DNA from: Datisca glomerata
Lineage: Eukaryota; Streptophyta; Magnoliopsida; Cucurbitales; Datiscaceae
Assembly: GCA_003255025.1 (NCBI GenBank)
Contig: QANY01003987.1
Location: 434,001 to 498,000, forward strand
Reading direction: 5' to 3'
DNA length: 64,000 bases
Under the pieces are notes generated by a model. It saw nothing but the letters and a program-made list of their open reading frames with translations. It was not told the DNA's origin and made no database searches. A program made the translations under genes and the position numbers. Positions 37,934 to 50,007 of this stretch are shown here, one piece after another (within the stretch, counting starts at the first letter, position 1; every line of letters begins with the position of its first letter).

Positions 37934-40570
37934 TTTGCCCCATATTGCTCCTCGGTGATGCTCGTCTAAGCGCAATGAATTTTTCTAGCACGTCTCCAGT
38001 TTTGGGGGAATGCTTATCTTTAGTTCATTCTCATATGTTTGTTTACTTCTTTTATCCTACAAAACATTAATTGTTGTGCAAAGAAGCTATCATTTTTATA
38101 TAATAAAATGGCATACCATCATTGCCTCGTTTCTGCGATTGCATGGCATGCTCCTCGGAAATTGCATTATATTTTCAGGCCATTGGTTTATTTTTTCTCT
38201 AGGTGTCGCGTTGTCATTGGCTTGCCCTTTAGGTAGATGGGACATTACGTCTCTTCCCTTTTTTCAGAACTGGTGTCTTTTCACCTTCAAATTTGTTAAA
38301 TGTTTTGAATTTGACCTTGGCGTCCATAGCCTATATCAAGTAGTAGTCTTCTTCATTTTTCTTTCTACGCACATCCCTATCTTCTGTAATTTTTCCTTCT
38401 TCCCTTATTCATCTTCGTTGTTTCTCTTCTTCTTACTTTTCTACTCCATTTCTCTTTCCCTTGTAGTAATAGAGGGACATCCATTTAAAGTTACTGTTCC
38501 CCTAATTATAAATATGAATGGATTCAACCGCTTCCTTGCCCTTCATTGGGACTCTTTCCCGCCAGGCATAGTCTGTGATTTCTTGGAAGGAATCCCTAAA
38601 TCTTTCCCGTGTAATCCCCTTAACCAGATCTCTCTAGCTTCAATGTACATAGACTTAGAGTTAAAGCTTCCTTTCTCTCCTAGTTTTCAAGAACTTTTTA
38701 GTACTTTCAACATTGCCCCTTCACAATACACCCCCAACACTTACAGGGTTCTTATAGGGATTGAAGCCCTCCATAGGGAGGCACAACTTGAATGTAGGAG
38801 TAGATGAGACTCGCGCCGTGTATATGGTGAAAAAGGGCTGGACTGTCCTATTATATAGCTCCCCGTGCGAGTGAGAAGTGGGGAGGGCTAGTCATTAACC
38901 TCCCTAGTGGGGATAAACGTTGGGGGAGGGTACTCTCCTCATAGGTGGAAACTGGGGCGGCGACTACCGTTGCGTCATTCCTTGATTTGGGGAGAGTTTA
39001 GTAAGTGGCCGACGCTCCCCTTTCCTCTTTATTTTTTTCACTTAACTTTGTTGTTTTATTGTTGCTTTTATTTTTGAATACTAACCAGTTTTTTATTTTG
39101 CGCAGACAAAAATCTGAACAAAAGGTCTTTTACTCCAACAGAAGTGGTCGTGCGATTCCGTGTCGCCTATAATTTCCCAGAATGGGACTGGAGAGATCTT
39201 CTCGACCCAAGGACAGAGATCAAAGTCGCGGTCGCATCCGTTCTGATTGTTGAATCTGTTGCCCTCTCATATTCTACAATAGAAGTTCCTCGAGCCATCC
39301 CCGTTGCAATCCCTACTCTCGCTTTTTGTAGAGTATTCTGGACAAGTTCTTCTAAGTCTTCGAAATAAGAGTGAGAATGTGAGAAGTTTGCTCCAGAAGA
39401 AAGAGAATGCGAAGCTCAACGGGAAGCCGCACTGAAGGAGACAAAAGAACATGCGTGGTTTTTCAATTTTCATATATCAAGCTCGAGATGTCGAAGCGTC
39501 TCATGAGTAACTTATGGGGGACACCTTGTGAGAGCAAGCACCAGAAGACGGGGAACGACAGTTCGTCAGGCGCTATTTTAGGGGATGTCACTCCCCCCGT
39601 TCCTGATCTCCCTACTCTCATTATTGAGGTTTCTTCTATTTCAGAGAGGACGATTGCGCCTCCTCCCCTACCAGCTAAGAAGTCAACCTCTCCTCCCTCT
39701 GGTTCCCCATGTCTGTCTGAGGAAACGAGAGTCTGGAGGAGGTGGTGGTACCCCGTGGCTCCACTGATTCCCTCCAACGTCAGCTTCCTGAAGGACCCAC
39801 ATTCTTCACCATGGTCACGAAGGGGATCATGTCTGATGTGGATGCTTCTTCACTCTGACAGATGTCCGTCCACGATAAGGTTACTGGCCTGAGTCATTCT
39901 CTAATGCATGTACTTCCCTTTCTTTTTATCTTTTTACACCCTTAGTTTGTATGTAACTTCCTAACCAATTTTACTAACACTATTTTAAAAAGCCGTGACC
40001 TACCACAACAGAATTTAAAAGGATATTCACTCTACAGAGGAAGAGATGACTTGTTGGAGGAGGAAGGTGATGGAGACCACAAAGGCTTATGTCACTGTTA
40101 CTTCAGAATGGGATGACTGAAAGAAGGTGGAAGCATATCTTCATCAGGTCGTTGCCCGTTCAACAACAGTCAAAGCTTTATGAGTGTTTTCGGGAGGCAG
40201 AGAGGATTGCTGAATTAAGCAGGGAGAGCCTGGTCGTTTTTAAGGCAGAGTTAGCTGGGACAGAGGAAGCTTTGGCTAAGTCACGTAAATTGGAAGTTGG
40301 GCTCACGACCGAGTATCAGGAAATGGTTGATGAGTACGAGCACATGGCTTATACGGTGGCTTACCTGGATGCCAAAACTGATAAATCTCCCTGTGTGTCG
40401 CTTGTCTCACTTCCTAACGAGCCCGATGATCTTGAGGTTGAACTTCCCGCTTCCACCACTGAAGCGGCTGTTGAGTTGTCTTTATCCATGATTCCTTCTT
40501 ATCCAGTTAATGTTCTTAATTTCTTTGTGAGTAGGACTTATGAATTTCCCTTCTCAAAGACTTTTTAATG
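37934..40570 (+). pseudogene. Antisense extra ORF region of gypsy element
   Basis: Reads opposite to gag-pol. The open frame 38010-38807 ends with a conserved-looking block (PPGIVCDFLEGIPKSF, LELKLPFSPSFQELF, NIAPSQYTPNTYRVLIG). That block resembles the 'putative gypsy type transposon' (Transposase_28) domain that plant gypsy elements carry as an extra ORF. It is followed by an AT-rich intron-like stretch with an acceptor TTTTGCGCAG (near 39100). Further pieces lie at 39144-39368, 39407-39892 and a coiled-coil-like Glu/Ala-rich stretch at 40089-40568. Stops and frame changes are frequent. The function of this protein class is not known. Confidence 0.6.
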
Positions 40571-41057
40571 CCCTTAGTTCCCTCTGGGAGTAAGACTTAT
40601 GAACTGTCCATCCCAAAAGACGTTTTTATTCCCTTAGTTCCTTTTAGTAACGATTCAACTGAGTACAGAAGATTAGTGTTGATGTTTTTACATGAAAAAT
40701 TCTTACGGTAAAAAATCACAGGAAAGATGTCTATTATAACTGGTCACACAAAATGTTTTTCAAATGAATTATGTTCCATAGTTTCTGCAATTCTGTTCCC
40801 TCTTCCGTTTCCAAGTGGTAATAGGCGCTTCCTCTTAATTTGTAGATGATGTAAAGTCCCTCCCACGTTGGTTCGAGCTTCCCTTCCATTTGAAAGATTT
40901 TTTTGAGGACCGGATCTCACGTTTGGAAGTCTCGTTTCCTTACTTTCTTCTGGAAATAAGATCTCATTTTCTGATAATAACGGGCTATTCTCATCAGGGC
41001 CACTTCCCTTCTTCTCTCTAGTTCATCAAGATTGTTTCTTAGGAGTTTTCTATTTTG

Positions 41058-44000
41058 TTATTCATTTAGCTCGGATCTGATGGTGGGGCTTCCCATTTCT
41101 ACGGGAATGGCTGCTTTTGCTCTGTATGTTAATGCGAATGGGATTTCTTCCATTGTCTCTCCCGGGGTTGTTCTATATGCCCCTAAGACTACGGATAGCT
41201 CTTCCACCCATTTTTCTTTGGCGGATTCCAATCGTTTCTTCATGTTATCAAGTATGACCCAGTTTGATCTTTCTTCTTGCCCGTTCCCCTGTGGGTAGTA
41301 AGTGTGGAGAAGGGTTCATGATCTTCAGATCTTCAGAAAATGTTCTTACTAAGTTCTGGGTAAACTGAAGTCCATTGTCAGATACCAAGATCTGGGGGAT
41401 CCCATACCTGCACACCAAGTTTTTCCATAAGAACCCCTTACTTATATTCCTCACAAATTTAGGCAAAGGCTTCAGCCTCGATCCACTTAGTAAAATAGTC
41501 TGTTGCTAGTAACAAAAATGCATTTAGGTATATGCCATTGGGTGTGACCCAACAATGTCCAGGGCCCACTACATGAAACGCTGACACTTGTCGCACCTTT
41601 TCGCATACTGTTTGACATTCTGATGCATTCGAGACCAGTAGTATCCTTCATTCATGGCTTTATGGGCTAGTGCCCTGCCCCTAGTGTGGTTTCTGCATAT
41701 GCTTTCATCAATTTCTACTAATATATATTGGGCCTCATTTTCCCGTAAACACTTCAGGTACGGTCCTGCAAACATTTTCTTATATAATACCTCGTTAATC
41801 ATCATGTACCTGGCACCCCGTTGTTGCACCTTTTTAGCAAGTAGTTTATCTTTAGGAAGTATTATTTCTTTAAGTAAGCGGATTATGTCATCTTTCCAAC
41901 TAGGTTCCCATTCAACTTCTACATCAGCAACGTTATTCCACGAGAGCGAGATGCTTGGTTCCTTTAGAATTTTCGTGGGGCATTCCTTTTGTAAGGGAAG
42001 CGTAATGAAGATCCAAGATTTGCTAAGGTATATGCATGCCCGTTCTTAGTTCTCAGAATTTGCTGGATTTCATAATTTTTTAGTATGCTAACAAGATCCT
42101 TTACCCAATGCAAATAGTTCACCATCTGTTCGTCTCTTGCTACGTATTTTCCCATGACATGCTTCACGATCAACATGGAATCACATAATTTTTTTACATT
42201 AGTTACCTCATATTCCTACAGTAGGGATACTCCCGCGATCAGTGCTTCATACTCTGCTTCATTATTTGACGCATTGAATTTGAAGAAGATGGAGATTCCA
42301 ATATTTCTCTGAAAGGACTTTGTACTACTACCCTTGTTTCTGCTCCTTTACTGTGTGAAGCACCGTCGACAAAGAGTTTCCAAGTTTCATCTTCCCCCGT
42401 TTGGTGGGTTTCCCGTTCAACTTCCCCTTCTGTGAAGTCTACTACAAAATCTGATAACGCCTACTCTTTTATTGAAGTTCAGGGCTTGTAAATGATGTTG
42501 TACTGGCTCAGCACAATTGGCCATTTTACTATTCTCCCACTTGCCACCGTCAAGTGTAAAAGACTTTTAATGGGAGAATCGGTTAACACCTTGATGCTGT
42601 GGGCCTGGAAATAAGGCATTAGCTTGTGCTGCAGTTACAATGGCCAGTACTAGTTACTCCATCCCTTTATATCTCGTTTCTGCCAAGACTTTTGCTTATG
42701 AAGTATACAAGTTTCAGTTTCCTTTCCTTTTCTTTGATGAGTACTTCATTAACTTCCCCCGTGGAGACGACCACGCACAATGGAAACTGCTCGTCGGGAG
42801 TAGGTTTGGAGAGTAAGGGGGAGTTGTTAGGTACTCCTTGACCTTGGCAATCCTCACAGTCTTCATTCCATCCATTCGCGGAATTTTCCCACAACCTCTC
42901 AAAGAAAGGCTTGCATATGTCTGTTGACCTGGAGATGAACCTGTTCAGGGTGGCTAGTCTTCCCGTTAATCCTTGGATTTCATTGACGTTCCGTGGGGAC
43001 CTCATTTCTGTGACCTCATTTACCTATTTCGGGTTCATTTTGATTTCCTGATGTTTAATTAGATGCCCAAGGAACTTTCACGCCGCCGCTTTAAAATTGC
43101 ACTTCTTTGGGTTCAGCTTCATGGAATTTCTCCTTAGAACAAAAAAGATTCTTCAAGTTCTCGAGTACGGTCTTCTCGCTTCATACTTTTGACCAACATG
43201 TCATCAGCATAGACTTTCATATTCTTCCCGATCTGCTCGCGGGAGACCCTATTCACCAGCCTTTGCTAAGTTGCACATGCATTTTTCAGACAAAAGAGCA
43301 TGACTTTATAACAATAAACCTCGTATTCAATAATGAAAGAAGTTTTTCTTAATGAGGTTGGAAAGTTTTCATATTATTGTAACCTGAGTACGCATCCATG
43401 AAGCTAAGTGGTTTGTGCCCTAAATTGGCGTTTACCATTTGGTCTATCCTTGGCAGCGAGTATTCATCTTTAGAGCATGTCTCATTTAGGTTAGTGAAGT
43501 CAAGGTAGATTTTCCATTTCTCGTTCTTCTTCTGTACCATCACTATGTTAGCTAGCCATTCAGGCTAGTTTACCTCTCTGAAAAAATCCACTACCAATAG
43601 CTTATTAACCTTCTCTTTGATCGCTTGATTCCATTCAGGAGTGAAGCTTCTCTTCCTTTGTTTCACAGTGGGGTCCGTGTATAATCTAAACAGATGATCT
43701 CTTCTAGAATGGCGGACATCTCCTATGCCATCGCTGCAATACATCTATGTTTTTCTTTACAAACTCTATCAACCTCTTTTTCTCATTTTCATCGAGACGG
43801 GCGTCGATGTTGGTCATCTTCTGGGTCCCTTCTTCCAGACATATGTGCTCCATTTCCTCACTCACATCGTACCTCAGGCCGTCTCACATGTTTTCTTGTT
43901 ATTGCTATAAATCTACGGATTTCTTTCATTCGGCCTTCTTCGTAGCCTTTTTAGCGGATTTTAAAGCGGTCACTGAACAGATGTGAGTTGCAGCTTGGTC

Positions 44001-46053
44001 TTCTCTTATTGTTTTCACTCCATCTGGTGACATGTACTTCAACATTTGGTAGAACGTTGAAGGTACAGCCTTCTACCTATGGAGCCAGGTCCTCCCAATG
44101 ATTGCGTTGTACGGGGACGTCGTTCCTAGTACCATGAACTTGGTCATATAGTTAAATGGATTCGCATTCACTGGGAAGGTTAGAGTTCCTTCTGAGTAGT
44201 GATGGCTCTGATGAAACCAATTAACGGCTATGAAGTCCCTTGCAACTTTTGATCTCCCATATACATTTTCTCCACGATTGCTCGGTATAGGATGTTCACT
44301 ATGCTCCCATCATCCACCAAGACCTTCCTTAACAAGCACTCACAAACGTGTATTAAAATGACGAGGGCATCATTGTGGTCTTCGTCATGTTCCAGATCGG
44401 AGTCATTGAACAATAATGGCAAATCCTCATTGTTGCTTGAGGGCTTTTGATGATGTCTTTCTAACATTGATCGCTTGTAGTATATCTTCCTTTCCTTTCT
44501 TGCCATCCCCTATTGTTCGGTTAAGACTATAACTGTGCCAATGATGCGAATAGGCTGCTTCCCCTTATATCACTTATCTTCTTCTCGGCCATCTTTCTCA
44601 GTTTCACATTTCTATTCGTCCTTTTTCACAAATTTGCTAAGATAACCTTCTTTGATTAGCTGCTCAAAATATAGTCTTTGAGTTGGAAACAGTCTCACGT
44701 CTAATGCTTGTTGCTCTTGTGGTAGGAGCAATATTTATCTTTATCCTTATAGCAATATTTATCTCTAGTATTTGGTTGACCGAAATGGTCAATGGTGTGT
44801 AGACTTTGTCCCTCGGGTGGACTCTATGAAGATCCTTTCTCTGGTATGTATTTCTCTCTTGTTGGACTTTCCTCCCATCTGCTCTTTCCGTTTCATCATG
44901 CTTCCTTCTTTTAGGTCTTACACTTCTTCCTCACATATGAGATTCCACTTTTTTCTGTTCAACTGTTCTCTGCATACCCCTCTTTTCTTCCTCTAGGGTA
45001 ATATAAGCATGTGACCATTGGGAAACTTCTACCATAGAAAGAGGCTTCACCTTGAACAAATCCTCGAAAAAAGGTGATTCTGGGTCCAAACCTCATCAGA
45101 AGGCCAATCTGGCAAATTGATCATCGCAGTTCTCGATCTTGGCCATCTCGTCTTTGAAGTGATGAATTACTCCTGCAGGGACTTCCCTTCCTTGGTAGAG
45201 ATTATCATCAAGTGTTCAAAGTCTTCCATGACCGTACGATAAGTAGAGTATTGTTCTATGAAATAGAGGACATAATAGCAAAGCTCGTGATTGAGCGCAA
45301 TGGCAATGAATGATACCACTTCAGAGCTATCTCATCTAGACTAGTGGGGAATATTCTGCACATCAACTTGTCATCATGTTGGTATAGCGCAGTGTCTTGT
45401 ATAAATTGTCAAAGATGGTCTACGTGATCACTATTTCGTTCGTAGCATTTGAATCTGGGGGCAATGAATATTTTAGGCACGAGTGTCGCTAGGACTTCTG
45501 AGCTTAATGGTGTCCGGATAAGAGATTTGAGGTCAATTTTTCTCGTACTCCAGAGATTCCTCATTTCCATAATCTTTTGCTCGAATAATTTCTCTACTAC
45601 TTCCTTTGACATGACTCGGGATAGCCGAGCCTCTTCCGTAACTTCTTTTACAAGGTTCTATGACTAGAATTTCTCTTCCCGTCGCATGTTTATACTATTC
45701 TCGTGGTCTCATTGTCTTTCATCTTGACGGTTGCCTTCAGAGTGGGCTTCCTGTTCATTGTTATATTCCCGTTCGTCAACATTCGCTCGTCGAATGACCT
45801 CTGCTCACATTTTTTCAAGTTCTTGTCATAGTGTGTTGATCTGATATTGCACATTCTATCATGAATTATGTATTGCTTCAGCATTCCTCCGTGCCATCTC
45901 ATGAATCCTTTTTAGGATCGTCAGCATCATTTTCATCGGTGGGGTTAGTTGATTGACGTGCTCATCATCGTTTCTGGTTCTATTGTCCTCATTTAGAGCT
46001 GCGTTGGATCTGGCTCTAATTGTAGGTTGGATCTCTTGAGCTTTTCTCTCCAT
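41058..46053 (-). pseudogene. Gypsy gag-pol polyprotein remnant
   Basis: The gag start ATG (46053-46051, MERKAQEIQ) is followed by decayed gag to about 44980. Protease region: 44506-44228 with VLVDDGSIVNILY. RT: 43543-43349 holds LDFTNLNETC and SFMDAYSGYN, then VYADDMLVKS near 43212-43183 (intact YADD), then the conserved NEIQGLTGRLATLNRFIS (about 42985). RNase H has LFVDGAS near 42378. Integrase has the zinc-binding HHCC module (HKAMNEGYYW, CDKCQRF; 41829-41569), then the core (SDNGLQF) and AYRTTPGETMEEIPFALTY. Many stops interrupt, so no functional product is expected. Confidence 0.88.
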
Positions 46054-46079
46054 TCTTAATGAAAGCACCGAAATATAAA

Positions 46080-46843
46080 TGTTTTTTTCCAATAGTTAGG
46101 GATCAAAGGGAAAAGTATTGATAAATGTTGATTTATATGAGTATTAATGAGGGGGGAGAGAGAGTTTAAGAACAAGAGAATGTGAGGAATAAATGCTCTC
46201 AGTTCTGTTTGCTTGAGTTGTATTGAATGCCCTTGTTTCACTTAGTACGCTGGCCATATATAGGCTTCCTAACTTATATGAATTGATTAGAATAATAACA
46301 AAATGGAGAGGTTGTTACTGTTAAGTATAACCCTATTTCCCTTCCTTAGTTGTCACCTCCATATGTCTCATTCAGCCACTAATCAATCACAGTCACTTGG
46401 TGATTTCTTGTGGTTTGAGCCAGTCAATCATGGCCACTTGGTGGCATGTTATCATGTCTCGTTCGAGTCATTCAACTACCTAATCAATGACGCCACTTTA
46501 CTGTCATTCCTGATCCCTTTCGTCCGTTCCCGTTCTTGCACAGTTCAACGAGTGCTTTACCTGTTCGGGATAGTTCTCTAGGTCTCTGGTTACTTTTTTC
46601 GCTCATGAAGGCCTGGGTCCCTCGTTCGTCAGTTCCCGTTAACTAGTCATATTTTTCCGTTCTGATGCTCTTTCCCGTTCTTGAGGTGCTGGTCCCCATT
46701 CTTGAAGCGCTGATCATTTCTATCTGTTTACAGGTGTCTCGCGACTTCAACCTTGTTACTCGTTTTCACTTTTCTCGCTTTCCGCGAGCCCTTTGGTTGC
46801 CTCCCCTTGTCCATGTCCTAGTGGGTATTTTTTTACCTGTTCA
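46080..46843 (-). repeat. 5' LTR of gypsy element
   Basis: 764 bp, TG...CA on the plus strand, flanked on the right by GATAT. On the minus strand it is followed by TTTATATTTCGGTGCTTTC, resembling the junction and primer-site region (TTTGGTGCTTTCATTGAG-like) seen in Tat-type elements. Confidence 0.88.
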
Positions 46844-49800
46844 GATATTATTTAGACATATTTCTAGTTTAATTTCAATTTTGTCCACAATTTTTAGAAA
46901 ACATCAAATATAGCACTTTTCAATAAATAATAATTAATATCGTAAATTTCATTATTTATATATATATATATACACACACATATATGTGTGTAGTAATAAT
47001 AATAATATAAGGATTATTAACGAAAATATTTAATAGTATCAAATAATACTTATTATGTGCGCTTCGGTATAATAAATATTTACATTTAATATCCTAAAAT
47101 ATGTAATCTTCTATTAAATATTTACAAACATATATTAATGTATTACATTTTAGAAATAACAGTAAATACTTATATTTATAATTTATCAAATATTATTTGT
47201 ATTTTAATATAGTAGATATATACTAAAATTTTATCGCCAAAACTAAACATTAATCATAATAGTCATATATTTACTAACCCCAAAAGGCAACTTAATTTCG
47301 ACAATATATAGAAAGTCAATCTTTAATTTTTTTTTTTTTTACAATGTCAAAAATTTTGAATTTACCTTAATACAAATAAATTGAAATATCCACTAATTTA
47401 ATTATTAATTAAAATAAAATCTATCATAAATATAGTTTACGGGTACTACGGTAAATTTAGTTTCTAACTGTCATTTTTGTAAGACAGATACTCTTCTAAT
47501 AATAATTATTACCCGCTACTTAGTAAGTAAGTTTTTTCATACGGCATATTTGCATAAGAATTCCAAAATATTAATGCAAAATAACATTAGAGAAAAATAG
47601 TTTGGGCCTAGGGTCGAGCAAAATAATCTTGCTCGAGACATTGTAAAATGTTGCAAGATGGCACATTATACAATATCTTGCAACACTGATAATGTCGCAA
47701 GATTGCAAGACTGGACAGTTATAATAAAGCGCACTGTCAAATACTATAAAATATACAATGTTACGAGTGCAATACTACTTAGGTTGGGTCGGCCATTCCC
47801 AGCCGAGGCACGACCCTATAAGGGACAGCTGGGCGGGCCCTGGTGAGATGTAATTCCTGCCCGGTCAAAAAAATCAAGGGTTTTTGTCACTGAGTAATGT
47901 TATTTGATCAAATTTATAATGTATTGATACATTAATTTAATTATATTATATAAACTTATGAAATATCATAAGTTAAGGTAAATTATATTTTTCTTTTGAC
48001 ATAGATAACTCAATTATAAAATTTATTGACAACAATGACTCCTAAATAATTATAACTGCTAAAATGTGGTTAATTATTATCATTTCTGAAAAATGAATTT
48101 CCATCTCAATCTAAACGGACTCGGGACAGCGAAAAAATTTCAAAAATTTGGATCATGATGAAATTGGTTCCGGTGGAAGCAGGGCACGATCGAGCGCAAT
48201 TGCAGAACTCAATTTTGTTATGAGGTTACTCTTAACCTTATATTTGATAACTTTTGAAAATAAATAACTTAAGTTATTAATAAATTAAATCATAACACAT
48301 GAAGATTGAAGATAATAAGAATAGAGTGTCATTTCTTGTTTCGAAATTCAAAAATTAAAATTTTTGCTCTTAAATTCTAATCTCTTTCCCCTCTACAAAT
48401 ATATATCATTTCTCTTCGCAAAATACAAATTCATACCCAAGAAAGTTGCTCCTAAAACTCTTCCAAAACTCTATTAATATTTTGAGCTTTATACTTGCAA
48501 AATTTTTGAATGAGCAAGATAATTTTTTTGTGAGCTTTAGATTATTTTACTACATTTTAGAAAGTTATTGTAAATGATCATTTAATCTCGAAACATATAA
48601 CCTTGTGAGGTTTAGTTAGCACCTCAAAAGTCAATTGGGTTTGTAAGGTTTGTTATTCACCCTTAAGAAGATCGTGGAATTAAAAATTTACAAGGGAGAC
48701 CTTGGAGCGTAGACGTAGGGAAATGATTTCCTGAAGCATGTAAAAATATCATGTCTTTCTTCTTCTCCTTCTCTTTTTATTTTTTACTATTTATTTATCG
48801 CACTTAATTTTCATAATTTAAGTTTCTGTAATTTATTTTATTTGCTTGCTTTATATTTTCACATTCATATTATCGTGAGAATTATTTAGCTTAACATTTT
48901 TATCTATTACTTATTTATTTATCATTTTAGGTGTTAACTCGTGAAATTTTGAAATTCATTCTTGACCATTCATTTTATTTTAGTGTGAAAAAATTTTAAT
49001 TGAAACATGAATCCAATTACCCCATCTCTTTGGTTGTCATATCGATTTTATAGTTACTACTAACAATTACAGCAATCCTAATGTCCAAAAAGAATTAGTA
49101 AAACATTTTTTACATTTACGTTTCTGTTAAAATTGTCAATGATAACAATTTTTTTGTTAAAGGAATGATGTCAATCAAACATTCAGCTATATAACAATCA
49201 CATTCACATCTCTTTTTAAAATGTGACATTTTAGTTTAGTAGCCAAACTAGTAAGTAGAATATTGAAATTGATACACAATTAAACCAAATTACATATGAT
49301 CAACTAATTTAATGGTAAATTAACTACGTTATCATAGAAAGAATTGTTAATCTACAACTACTGTTACTCTTATAATGGATCCAAGGAGTACGAGTTGCAC
49401 ACATACATTGGTGATACCCATTCCCACTGTGAGATGCAGTGTACTGTGTACCAAGCACAACTAAGTATTTAATATATTTCCGTAACATGTTGACCATAAA
49501 AGATTGAAATAATCTCAGAAAGCCACAGACGAAAAATCACTCCAATCTCTATACCAGTGTCGGCTCGTGAACTCATTTTTAAATAAGAATAAATAAATGA
49601 AAAGATATTAGAGACGATGATAGCCAAGGTTGACGATATGACCTAGGACAAAATTCTATTACCCATGTTTTAAAGTCAAATCAATTAGTCAAAAAGGCTA
49701 AAAACTAGTTGAGATTAGTGCCAAATCTCCGAAATTAAGGCAATAATTCAATCCCTACTAACATCAATAAAGCTGCACACTGACCAAAGCTCCTCAATGC

Positions 49801-50007
49801 TTCAAATGAAATAGACAAATTTACAAAGCTTGATTTAATATCTATTAATTAAACATAGTTTTTGCACCTAAATATATTTCTAGATTTGACTTGCTAATTG
49901 CTAGTTTACATTTCTTCTCTCTCTCTCTCTCTCTCTCTCTGGTTTTCAGTTGAAAGATGCATACATTACGTACCCACAAGTGAGTTTGGACGGTGATTGA
50001 AATTTCA
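46844..50007. other. AT-rich spacer with possible copia LTR remnant
   Basis: No gene is supported. 46950-46990 is a (TA)n(CA)n stretch. 47600-47870 holds a GC-richer patch. 48300-48780 looks like the end of an old copia LTR: CT-rich leader-like sequence, then CCTTGGAGCG-AGACGTAGG near 48700. A (TC)n tract at 49914-49940 lies in or beside the 3' UTR of the SOSEKI gene. Target duplications were not found. Confidence 0.55.
48300..48780 (+). repeat. Probable copia LTR end fragment
   Basis: The arrangement of a CTACAAATA/CTTCTCTTC leader, a region ending GTGAGG...TTAAGAAG, and GGAGACCTTGGAGCGTAGAC followed by GTAGGG resembles the U5 side of Tork-type copia LTRs. There is no partner or coding sequence, so this is tentative. 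Confidence 0.35.

Larger units (their letters stand above)
37087..46843 (-). mobile_element. Complete decayed Ty3/gypsy (Tat-lineage-like) element
   Basis: Coding sense is the minus strand. The element is bounded by two LTRs and an exact 5-bp target duplication GATAT (37082-37086 and 46844-46848), so its insertion is intact at both ends (9757 bp). Order in coding sense: 5' LTR (46843-46080), gag, protease, RT, RNase H, integrase (ending about 41058), then an ORF in the opposite sense, a G-rich polypurine-like stretch (near 37934-37946) and the 3' LTR. RNase H/integrase sequence types and the antisense extra ORF suggest the Tat (Ogre/Retand) group. Confidence 0.9.

Noticed and set aside
38010..38490. 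Hydrophobic, Phe/Leu-rich N-terminal half of the 38010-38807 ORF, possible membrane protein
   Set aside because: The first half is T-rich sequence next to the LTR. Only the last ~100 residues look like a conserved domain.
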